From Tridacna crocea (Eukaryota; Mollusca; Bivalvia; Cardiida; Cardiidae), in contig OX031066.1 in NCBI GenBank assembly GCA_943736015.1, positions 8,994,245 through 9,058,244 on the forward strand: DNA of 64,000 bases. Reading direction: 5' to 3'. The translations under genes and the position numbers were made by a program. The notes under the pieces are model-generated. The model saw nothing but the letters and a program-made list of their open reading frames with translations. It made no database searches and was not told the DNA's origin. Positions 22,222 through 34,200 of this stretch are shown piece after piece; position 1 is the stretch's first letter; each line of letters opens with the position of its first letter.

Positions 22222-25200
22222 GTGTGTTATGATTCTGTTATCATTCTATTCTTTTGTGTTTAAGAAATAATCTTCTTCCTATCGTGGGTTATCAGGGGTG
22301 TGGAAATATTCACATTTTCTACTTGTCCATGGACAAGTAAATCTAAAAAATCTACTTGTCCATCAGAGAAGCTTACTTGTCCAAAACAAAACAATTTTAT
22401 ATAGCATTCAAAGACCTAATTGAATGTAGTTTGTAGATAATTATCATCTTTTCACTATTTGAATTTGCTTTGTGTGGCTTTTTAATGATGATTATGAAAA
22501 ATCAGACTGACTTTCAAGGTACATCAATTTAAGAAAATAATGGCACTGTACATAGGTAGAGTAAATAGAAAGGTGCAAGAATTTAATAATTGAGAAAGAT
22601 TCAACAATTACACTATAGCTGCTTCAACCATGGCCAAATATCTCTGTGTTTGCATACACCCATGGGTGCCGAATGTAATACTTCTGCAGAACTGCTTACC
22701 AGCCATCATAATGATACAAGGGAATAATTATCTGTGGCTTGGTTATTGTGTCTGGAGATGTAGAGTTTGCATGATGCGCAGTGATAATATTTATGGTCTA
22801 GTTTTCAGTCAGGTGTTGTAAAATCAGACTTGCCTATTTGTAACTGGTCCGCCTCCGAGGGTCACAAAAACTGCTAGTCGTCTTTTGTACAGGCAGATGC
22901 CGCACGACAACAAATACAAGGTACAGAAAACACGTCTTTTCACTTCGGCTTCTCGATTTCGTCTGAGGCTACCTTTATGACGCGGGATTCTCCGGCGCTC
23001 ATTATGCATATGCGGGAATGGCTGATGTCAAACCAGTAAGATTACCACATACTTCCCCATTTTGAAAAGCCCCATCTTATCTAGGTCTGTTAATGCAGCA
23101 GCACCCTTTAAGCAACTATACAGAAGCCCAAGTCTGAAATTGCGGCTTGTCTAGGTGGATTTGGCCTGTTTCTCTACATACACGGCCATTAAGATCTAAA
23201 ACATAACTGATACTAACTGAAAGGACCACTGACACAGGCATCACTTTCAGTCTGGCAATTAGCACAGCAACTTCCCCTTTAAAGGTGGAAGTATTTATTC
23301 TAATTCCATTTCCAGGCATCAGAGCAAATCTCTTCCCACCAGAAATATGTCTAAACCGACTTTCTTCTGAAAATTCCTTTGGCTGGAAAATGCTTTTCCC
23401 TGGAAAAACCAAAACCACAGTGTGGAAAAGTCTCCATAAATTCCCTAGCCATACTGTAAAAGTCGGTATATGAATCCATGGATCCTCTGATATGGTAAAC
23501 AGCGGTTCATATGGTTTGAAGGTACTTGCTATTTAGACACCTTCTTGCCTATTGGGTCCCCTTTTTCTTCTCTCAGGTGAACTATCAATAAAAGACCTGC
23601 AGCTCCCATTATAAGGATCTTCTCTCAATTCCCTATAAACCCAAGGATCAGTAGTCTCTGAGCAGAGTAGTCAAGACATCCATATCTCACTTGTATCTGC
23701 TAGCACTGTACTGTTGTGAATCTCCTTTTCAAATATTACCCATTTTTTCTGGCGTCATTACTCATAAGACTCACTTCATTTGGATATATGTCAACTACTG
23801 ACCTCTGTATGTACCAAAAGGCAGCTTAATAGCTCCTTCCAATGGTAATACCAACAGTCTTCTTTCACCCCCTGAATCCATTTCCCTGACTGGGATTCAG
23901 GTTGGGAGTGAGAGACAGTTACCTACATTTATTTGATCCTTCCCTTCTTCTATCTGGGCAAGGATCTGACCTAGCTGATTTCTGCACTTTTACGCCCATG
24001 TCAATTCCCACATTTCTTATTGTCAGGATGACTAATTCAATTCCAATCGACTTCTTATTTTGAGTCTGAAGTACTTGGTCTACTGTTTCTGGATCCCTTT
24101 TCAACAGCTTAGAGTCTGCCAGAATGATATTATCCATACATGTCCAAAAGTACTTTTTCAGCTGCATCAAATTCAATGTCACTTCTCTATCTGGTGGTTC
24201 TTTTATATGGAATAACCATTTAACAGGTATTTGAACTTTTTCCCTTGTAACCTTTGACCTCGGAGTGTCTTCCTGGTACCATTTGTATATATTCTCTGTC
24301 AAGGGATGTGTTCTGTACCATTTCCATTCCCATAATGTATTTCCATTCCTGGTGTGATCTACCATCGTTATTGCAGCCTCCACATAGGAGCTGTTCAAAA
24401 CTACCTTGGACTGTATATACATTTACATGTACTGCCTCTGGATTACTACATGTACCATCTTTCTCTGGTTTGTGCCTCCTATTCAAGCTATGGTATATAT
24501 CAGATGTATCTATGGCACTTCTCAACGGCTCTTTAACCTTTTTACAGACTGTTCCAGGTAACACCAAGTTCCTTTTAGTGACTGATTCAAGGATATTTTC
24601 ACCTGTGTGTTTGAGTGAACGTTCCACCACTTCAATAGGTTTAGATAGTTCACGGTCATTGGCAATTACATACACTCTTGATACCCTTGATCTTTCTTTT
24701 TCGATGCTAATTGTCATTGGTACCTTTTCCTCCTTTATTTGTAGGCAGGATTCTGAGGTGTTGATATCAATCTTCCTCTCTTGTATTATGTCTATAGGAG
24801 CGACATAAATGTCCTCTTCAAATGCAGAAATGCCTAGTTTAACACGTACAGGGCCCACAGTGTAACCTTTAATGCTCATCTCTCTCCCAGCAGCATGTAG
24901 GACGGCATATTCTTTGATTGGGGGCTTTGGCTGTAGTTGATTATAAATCCTGTCTGACATTACTGTGACTTCCGCAGCTGAATCAACTATTGCTGTTGTT
25001 ACGAGTCAGGCGTAACTAGAAAGAAGAAGCCAGCAACAAACGATAACAATTAAGAGAATTTATTAACAAAAAATATCAAATAAACAGTGATAATATTACA
25101 ATAGTACAAAACAATACCTTAGACGTTAAATTCAAAAGACAAATTATTCCAGTCTTAATTCCAATCTGATCCTGATCCAAACTGAATGTAATCCAAGCAC

Positions 25201-28200
25201 TAATTATGACACAAACACAAGATAATCCCCACTGAAGTCTGGCAATCATGTATTAACTAGTGAACACTGAGATGTAAAAAGCTTTTCCTTTTATAATAAC
25301 AGGGAAACTTCCAGAAAATTCATGTAAAAAAGAGTTGCATAACTTCTAGTAATCAGATTGTAAAAAGGCCTGGAAACTTCCAGAACAGTATTCCACAATC
25401 CAGTAATCCAGTTCTAAAAATAGCAACAGGGAAAAACCATTCAAAAATAGATACACACATGAACAAAGCTAGGAATAACTGGGTATGTACATAACACTTC
25501 CCCCCTTGAAAAGAAAAAGAAAGGTTTATGAAATAAATCTTTCTTTTTTGCAATATTATTTATATACATGTATATAACACTTTAACTGAAGTATACATAG
25601 GAAATGACAAACTCAAATATTAATTATTTCAGACTAATGAAAATAGTCAGGTAATGAAATTACAATTTAAAAGAAAAAACAGTTTAAACTTGATTTAGGG
25701 AAAAACGACTATTGAAATTTCAAACTCTTGAAAGAGCATCTGGTATAATGTTATCTTTCCCTTTTATGTGTCTTATGTCAAGATTAAACTCTTGAAGTAA
25801 TAAACTCCACCTCAGTAATCTTTGATTCTTATTCTTAAGTTTGTGTAGAAAACTTAAAGGGTTATGATCACTGAATACAACAATTGGTGAAGTTGAAGAA
25901 GTTAAATAAACTTCGAACTGCTGGATTGCCAGAATTAAAGCAAGACACTCTTTTTCTATGGTAGAGTAATTTTTCTGATGTTTGTTAAATTTCTTAGAAA
26001 AGTAACAAACTGGGTGATCAATACCATTATTATCTTCTTGTAAAAGAACAGCACCAATACCAACATCACTTGCATCAACAGCTAATTTGAAACATTTGTC
26101 AAAATCAGGTGCCAAAAGAACTGGTGCACTCTTTAGTATGGCTTTTAGACGATCAAATGCATCTTGACATTTGTCATTCCATTTGAACTTTGTGCTTTTC
26201 TTTAGTAAATTTGTTAAAGGTTCAGCAATACCTGAGAAATTTTTACAGAATTTCCTATAGTAGCCAGCCATACCAAGAAATCGCATCAGCTGTCTTTTAC
26301 ATTTAGGCACAGGAAACTCAGAGATAGCATTGACCTTAGCTTCTAAAGGTTTAACTTGACCCTGTCCCACAAGATGTCCTAGAAATGTTACAGTAGCATG
26401 ACAAAATTCAGTTTTTGCAAGATTCACAGTCAGTTTCGCTTTACTGAGTCTGTCGAAGAACTTCCTGATTCTTTGAAGGTGGTCACTCCAACTGTCTGAG
26501 TAGATGATGACGTCGTCAATATATGCATCACAGCCATCTAATCCGCATATAACGTTGTTTATAAGTCGCTGAAACGTTGCAGGAGAATTTTTCATCCCAA
26601 ACGGCATAACTTTGTATTGGTACAGACCGTTTGGAGTAGCAAAGGCTGATACTTCTTTTGCTCTATCAGTCAGTGGAACTTGCCAGAATCCTTTTAGCAG
26701 GTCAAATTTGGTGACATATTTAGAATTTCCAACTTTGTCAATACAGTCATCAATTCTTGGTATTGGAAAAGAGTCTGTTTTTGTCACAGAGTTCACCTTA
26801 CGATAGTCAGTACACATTCTATAAGTTCCATTTGATTTGGGTACTAATATACATGGTGAACTGTAATTACTCTGGCTAGGTTCAATAAAGTCATTTTCCA
26901 GTAAGTATTTTACTTCTTCTTGGAGGTATTTCTGTTTCAAAGGATTCATTCTATATGGATGTTGCTTTATTGGTTTAGAATCTTCCACAATGACATCATG
27001 GTAGATTTTATCAGTTCTCGTGGGGATATCAGGAAATAAATGTTCATATTCATGTATCAACTGTTTCAGCTCTTCCTGCTGTGATGGTTCCAAGTGAGAT
27101 AGTTTGTTGTTAAGATTTCTCAAAATATCAGAATTCTCGAGTTTAGATGGACCAGGATCAGATTTATCAATAAAGTCCGAATTTACTTCAAGATCAGATA
27201 CATTTGATTCTTGTGGGACAGTGTTTACAACTGTAATTGGTTTTGAAATAGAGCTATCTCTGTCAAAGTATTCCTTTAACATATTTATATGACACATTTG
27301 TTTGTTTTTACGCCTTCCTGGAGTATTAAGTATATAGTTTAAATCACTTGTTTTCTTGTCAATAGTGTAGGGTCCAAAATATCTTGCCTGTAAAGGTCTG
27401 CCAGGTATTGGCAAAAGAGCAAGGACTTTGTCACCTGGTTTAAATTTTCTATCTATAACATGGTTGTCATATCTTGCTTTCATTTTGCCCTGAGATGTTT
27501 TAAGATTAGACCTAGCAACCTCACATGCCCTAGACAGTCTATTTCTGAAGTCAGAAACATACTGTAGTAAATTCAAAGGTGTTTCATCATTTGAGAGAAA
27601 TTTCTCTTTCAAAAGTTTTAAAGGTCCACGAACAGAATGGCCAAAAACTAATTCAAAAGGACTGAAACCAAGAGATTCTTGTACAGATTCTCTGACTGCA
27701 AATAGTAACATATGGATGCCCTCATCCCAATCTTTTTCAGTGTCAAAGCAATATGATCTTATCATATTTTTTAATGTCTGGTGAAATCTTTCTAAAGCAC
27801 CTTGACTTTCAGGGTGATAAGCGGATGACCTGTATTGCTTGATTCCTAATTCATGCATAACCTGTTGGAATATACCAGACATAAAATTTGACCCTTGATC
27901 AGACTGAACTGATTTTGGAAGACCAACAAATGTGAAAAATTTTATAAGAGCTTTGACTATTGACTTTGTTTTGATGTTCCTTAAAGGAATAGCTTCAGGA
28001 AAACGTGTAGAAGTACACATAATTGTTAAGAGATACTCATTTCCTGACTTGGTTCGAGGTAAAGGACCAACACAATCTATAAGTATCCTACTGAAAGGTT
28101 CATCAAAAGCAGGAATAGGTTGTAATTGAGCTTTGGGAATGGTTTGGTTGGGTTTACCTACCATTTGACATGTATGGCAAGTTTTACAATATTTAGAGAC

Positions 28201-31200
28201 ATCTGATTTGAGACCAGGCCAATAAAAATGAGTAATAATTTTGTGATAGGTCTTGTTTATACCTAGATGACCTGACATAGGACTTTCATGGGCTATACTT
28301 AGTATTTCATGACGATATGACTTTGGAACCACAATTTGGTGGTAAACAGCCCATTCATCATCAGCTGGGACATCAAATGGTCGCCATTTTCTCATAAGAA
28401 TCCCATTCTTTATATAGTAACACATTGGGACTTGTGAAATTTCATCTTCAGGTAAAGCCCTAAAAATTAATTTTGAAATCTCAGGATCAGTTTGCTGTTC
28501 CTGGATAAGCTGTGACTTTGACAGTGTGTCGTGACCTTGGTCAATAGACCGTGGTGGTGAATGACAAGACATTGACGAGTCTGTCTGAGTATCAGACAAA
28601 CTGGGATCAAGAGACTTTTTAATCTCATTATTAAAATACTGACCGATAAAAGTATCTGTCAAGTGAATATCAGAGTTTGAATTTTTCAAAATGGCCTTTT
28701 TAGCCATAGCTCGGGTAACTGCACAAGAAGGATACAAGTCAGGAATTTCCTGCTCGATAGGGTCATCTGTTTGACCTATATTTGGTGTGTCAGTTACAAG
28801 TGGATTAACCACAACCTTATCTCCAGCTAAGTCATTGCCTAGCAGTAAATGGACACCTTTAAAAGGTAAGGAAGGCTTAATACCAATAACCACAAGCCCA
28901 GTAACCAAATCTGATGACAAATTAACGTAATGGAGAGGGATATTAACAGTTCCACACTCTACACCCTGAATAAGGACACTAGTACCGGAAGAAGTCTTCT
29001 CAGAAAAAGGCAGTATATCTGCTAAAATAAGAGATTGAGAAGCTCCTGTGTCTCTTAAAATTTTAATAGGGGTAGGTGGGCAATTATCACCTGAAAGTGA
29101 AACAAAACCATTCAACATAAATGGTTCAAAAATCTCCATAGTAGAATCAGACTTTGGTTTTGTGACTATGTCAATTGTATTGGTTTTAATAGAAAACTGT
29201 GGCCTTGGTCTAAGAGTGGTGAGCCCTGTTGGCTTGGCTTCATCACTTTCTAACTTCCTTTTTAATTTCAAACATTCAGAAACAAGGTGACCAGGTTTCT
29301 TACAATAGTTACAAGTGGGTCGAGATAAGGGATATTGACTTTTGGTTTCACTAGTAGAATTGGGTTTGGGTGTATTGGATTGACTGGACATGCCAGATGA
29401 ATTACCAGACATAGATTTATTTTGGGGATGTGAGGAAGTAGGTTTTGGTTTATTAATAAAAGAAACTTTATGTGTAAGGTAGTAATTATCAGCCAGACGA
29501 GCTGCTTCTTCTAAAGTTTCAACTTGTTTTTCGTCTAAGAATGTCTTAACATCAAATTGAATACAACGTTTGAATTCTTCAACTAACATAAGTTGTCTGA
29601 GTTTATCAAAATTTTGGTCTATTTTCTTAGAACAGCACCATCTATCAAATAACTGTTCTTTGTTTCTAGCAAATTCAACATGAGTCTGGTTAGAATCTTT
29701 TTTACAATTTCTAAATTTTTGTCTATATGCTTCTGGGACCAGCTCATAACCTTTGAGAATAAGTTCTTTAACAGTCTCATAATGATGACATTGTTCAACA
29801 CCTAGTTGTGTATAAATTTCACGAGCTTTGCCTATCAAAACACTTTGCAGAAGTAAGGTCCAGTGCTCTTTTGGCCAATTTAAGTTTTCTGCAACTTTTT
29901 CAAAGTGTAGGAAGTATTTATCAACTTCTTTTTCTTGAAATGGAGGAACAAGCCTAATATGTTTTGTAACATCGAAATTGTATTCAATCTTTTGCTTCGG
30001 CTGATTTGCTCTTTCTTGCATTTCTATTTCCCTCATTCTTAATTGAAATTCTCTTTCCTTCTCTCTCTCTTCCCTTTCCCTTTCTTCTCTTTCCCTTTCT
30101 CTTTCTCTTTCCTTCTCTCTCTCTACTTTTTCTTCTCTCTGTCTTTCCCTTTCTCTTTCTTCTCTCTCCCTTTCTCTTTCCCTTTCTTCTCTCTCCCTTT
30201 CTCTTTCCCTTTCTCTTTCCTTCTCTCTTTCCTGAATTTCTAATTGTCTGATCTGAAATTTCAATTCAAGTTCTTTCGAACTTGAAACTGACTGAACGTC
30301 AACTATCAGGGAAAGAGCATTTTCATTGAAAATCTCCTCATCAACAAAATATTGTACCAAAATGTTCTTAATTTCATGTTTACGCATTGAAGATTTTATT
30401 TCAGACAATTTATAGTGCTTAGCAAGATTAAGCAAATCAGTCTTTTTACCTAAATTCAGTAACTCCACAGACGGTTCAGCCGTAAATTTATCTAAGTCAA
30501 AAGACATGTTTGTTTGTTGCTGGATTCAAGTACAAAATTGTATTATAATTACTGATTAGTAGACAAATGTGTTAGTCTTATTTTCCAATCGATGGTTAAT
30601 CCGAAAAGGAAAACGAATGCGTCAGTCTATTTTCCAATCCCGGACGAGCGCCCAATTTCTGTTACGAGTCAGGCGTAACTAGAAAGAAGAAGCCAGCAAC
30701 AAACGATAACAATTAAGAGAATTTATTAACAAAAAATATCAAATAAACAGTGATAATATTACAATAGTACAAAACAATACCTTAGACGTTAAATTCAAAA
30801 GACAAATTATTCCAGTCTTAATTCCAATCTGATCCTGATCCAAACTGAATGTAATCCAAGCACTAATTATGACACAAACACAAGATAATCCCCACTGAAG
30901 TCTGGCAATCATGTATTAACTAGTGAACACTGAGATGTAAAAAGCTTTTCCTTTTATAATAACAGGGAAACTTCCAGAAAATTCATGTAAAAAAGAGTTG
31001 CATAACTTCTAGTAATCAGATTGTAAAAAGGCCTGGAAACTTCCAGAACAGTATTCCACAATCCAGTAATCCAGTTCTAAAAATAGCAACAGGGAAAAAC
31101 CATTCAAAAATAGATACACACATGAACAAAGCTAGGAATAACTGGGTATGTACATAACACTGTTACTGGTATAGATTGCACTTTGCAGGTAACTGTAAAG

Positions 31201-34200
31201 GCTGAATGGGAATCAGATCTACAGACAATGAATTGCTCCGTAAAACTTTGATCTCCCTTTAATGTTCCTTCAACATGAACTTGGTTGACACACACATTCA
31301 ATTTATTGTCGTGTGTTTCACCTTCGTTCAAGTACAACTCCCTATCAGCAGTATCTGCCGGCTCTTCTTTGAGTCCAGCTACTCTGTTTTCAGTTTTCAG
31401 GCCATTTAATTCTGCTTGGGTTGAAGGCTGGCCTTCTCCCTCAACCCTTGGTCGTTTAACGAGTCTGTTGTCTCGTGAAACCTTACAGATTTGTGCTGCT
31501 TAGGACAATCTTTCTTTATGTGTCCCACTTCGTTACAGCTGTGACAAGTAGGCCTATCTGGGTCCCTTTCTGGCGACCTAGATCTATCCCCTTTTTCACT
31601 GTCTGATAAGATGACAGTCTTCAATTCTTCTATTACTGTCACAACATGACTCATCTTCCCCTCCAGAGTAGTTATTCTTTCCTCTAACTCTGGTTTACTT
31701 GAAGCATCAACAGAGCATTCTTCACTTGCCTCTGTATCTGCATACACTTGCCGGGTTGGATGTCTAACCTGACCCGCATTCATCATTTTTGTAGTGTTTT
31801 GATTCCACACTACATGGCCTATTGCTTGCTCCAAGGTCTGTGGTTTCATATTTAATGCATAGTGACCGGAATCAGTATCTATGCAACCTTGGCAAAATTT
31901 CAGTACAAGCTCGTATTGTACGAGATGTTCTGGCATGTCTCTATAGGCCTTTGTGCCTAAGTATGCCACTCTGTCTGCCCATTCATAAATGCTTTCATCA
32001 CATTTTTGGCGCAGATTTACAAATTGCATCCTCAGCACGCTGGGAAGATCAGAAAAACTAAATCTTCTCTCTAGTCTTTGAACCAAATCAAAATATTCCA
32101 AATTTGGGTCCCTGTCCATGATCATAGCAAAGTAGTCACTTGCTCTACCTTGCAGACACCAGCACAAATTATTCTTTCTTTCCCTTCCTGTCCACTGTTG
32201 CTCTTCAGCGAAGGTAGAAAATTGAACCAGTGCCATCATAGCTGATGTGTCTTGGAACCGTTACTGGCTCATAGAACAAATCATGTCTCTGTGCATTGCA
32301 GTTGTCAACCCAATTAGTTTTGCGGCCGACACTATAAGCATCTCTGGCAGTATACTGCGAATAGAACGAGTTATATGATCTCCGTTCATAATCTCCATAA
32401 TATGTACTGCCATAGGCACCAGAGGTTTGTGTAGGGTAGTGAGCCACCGGTGAGGGAATACTTGGATTAGAAGGGGCACCAATATTTTCATTGAAATATA
32501 TAGACCGATTTATTGGACTACGACTGTCAAATGTTTGCTTTCTTGTATCTTTTTGAACCTCTTTATAAGACGGCTCGTATGGTTGGAAGTCTATCTGGTC
32601 TATCAATTCATCTGTGATTCTGAGTCCTCGAATAGATCGAAGCTCTTCTAAATCTACATTTCCTTTCTCCTCCCTCATTTTCAAAATTTCAGCAGCTAGG
32701 CGCTCTCCAATTCCTGGCAGAGCTAGTAATTTACGCCCCAAACAATAATTTATTAGTACCTTGTCCATTTTAAGATGATCTAGCTTATGAATGTAAATGA
32801 AACCCAGAATTATGCGTGATATAAATCACCATTTGTTCATAATTGTTGACATGGATAATCAACAGCTAGATGTATCAAATGACTGAAATTTTCAATTATC
32901 TGCTTTTTTAACTAAGTCAGAAAATTGTTCACTTCCCCTTTAATTGACAGGAAAAGTGTAGCAGTTCCCCTTTAACACTTCCTCTATTTGAAAAGAAAGA
33001 GGTAAGCAATTTCGCTTTAATAAGTGGAAAGCTGTAAACAAATGTTTCAAATTGTTTCCACTGTAAAGCCGGAAACTGGTTATTTTCACTTTTGGTTAGT
33101 TGAAAATAAAATTGAAACAACTGGGTTATTATTTTCACTTTCAATTAGTCGAAAATAATGAACACCCTCAACCAGCAACAGTCAATTGACCCTACAACAA
33201 TTTGGGCAAATATTGCAAATCCAAATGTTGAACTGAGGCAATGGAAAAAGCAAAATATTAAGTTGCTACTGCCACAATGTTTTCAACTGTTGGCAAGAGA
33301 GGTAACCCTGTAAAACAATTCAGACAAAAAATTAAAATATCGTTCAAACTGTGTTTTACTACTAATCCCAGCAGTTAAAATACAGAAAGAACGATATCAA
33401 AATTGTAACATACAATTAATAATGCAATTAAATGGACATAAATAATTTTGAAAACAGCATTCAAATTCAGCGGGAAACTCCACCCACGTGACAAATGGAC
33501 GCTGCCTCAAAACAACACAAGTAAATGCAAAATACAATAATACGAACAATTCTCCGCAAACGCGATTCGAATTGCTCGCAGCGCCACTGTTGTAAAATCA
33601 GACTTGCCTATTTGTAACTGGTCCGCCTCCGAGGGTCACAAAAACTGCTAGTCGTCTTTTCTACAGGCAGATGCCGCAAAAGAACAAACACAAGGTACAG
33701 AAAACATGTCTTTTCACTTCGGCTTCTCGATTTCGTCTGAGGCTACCTTTATGACGTGGGATTCTCCGGCGCTCATTATGCATATGCGGGAATGGCTGAT
33801 GTCAAACCAGTAAGATTACCACACAGACAAAAGGAGATCGGCGATGTCCAACACTTCAGATTGAGACTCAGAAAGCGGATAGTTGATTACCTGCAGATCG
33901 ATCTGCAAAGAATTTCACGCCGAAATTTCACGTCGAAAGTAAAACGGCTCTGCTGGCTTTTATCATCTACAGCTCTTTTAACAAACTGTTTGTAATGTTT
34001 CCCGGTTCTTGACATGTTTTACATGGATACAGCTTGTTTGGTTTTCTTTCAAATACTGCGATCGAGTAAGAATGTGTTCTACAGTGTTAAGTTGAGACAA
34101 CTTCTCTTTTGTCAACTGTAAGTTCTTGCAAACGACAAAAAAGAATTTGATATTGAATGATAGAGATTGAATGACAACCGCATCTAGTCTATGTGCGGTG

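Larger units (their letters stand above)
24997..31159 (-). mobile_element. LTR retrotransposon B, intact Gmr1-type Ty3/gypsy
   Basis: 6163 bp with two 500-bp LTRs that look identical base for base, a perfect 4-bp target duplication CTGT (24993-24996 and 31160-31163), primer site, polypurine tract and one unbroken 1595-codon gag-pol. The combination indicates a very recent insertion, possibly still competent for movement. It sits in the protease reading frame of element C and within intron 1 of the caspase gene, antisense to that gene. Confidence 0.97.
22814..33823 (-). mobile_element. LTR retrotransposon C (gypsy-like, RT missing), interrupted by B
   Basis: Two 236-bp LTRs (22814-23049 and 33588-33823) differ at roughly seven positions. 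Between them on the minus strand lie a tRNA-Ser-type primer site, a gag with a helix-hairpin-helix N-terminus, a CCHC knuckle and an aspartic protease. No RT, RNase H or integrase motif is found in the remaining 1.2 kb, so C is an internally deleted, non-autonomous copy. Flanking tetranucleotides are CAGG and CAGA, an imperfect target duplication. Element B inserts in the protease region. Confidence 0.85.

Noticed and set aside
22814..23049. Solo LTRs or unrelated duplicated sequences at 22814 and 33588
   Set aside because: Same orientation, same length, PBS and gag between them: they are the two LTRs of one element.
24254..24808. 184-codon + strand frame
   Set aside because: Antisense to the protease part of element C; no domain.
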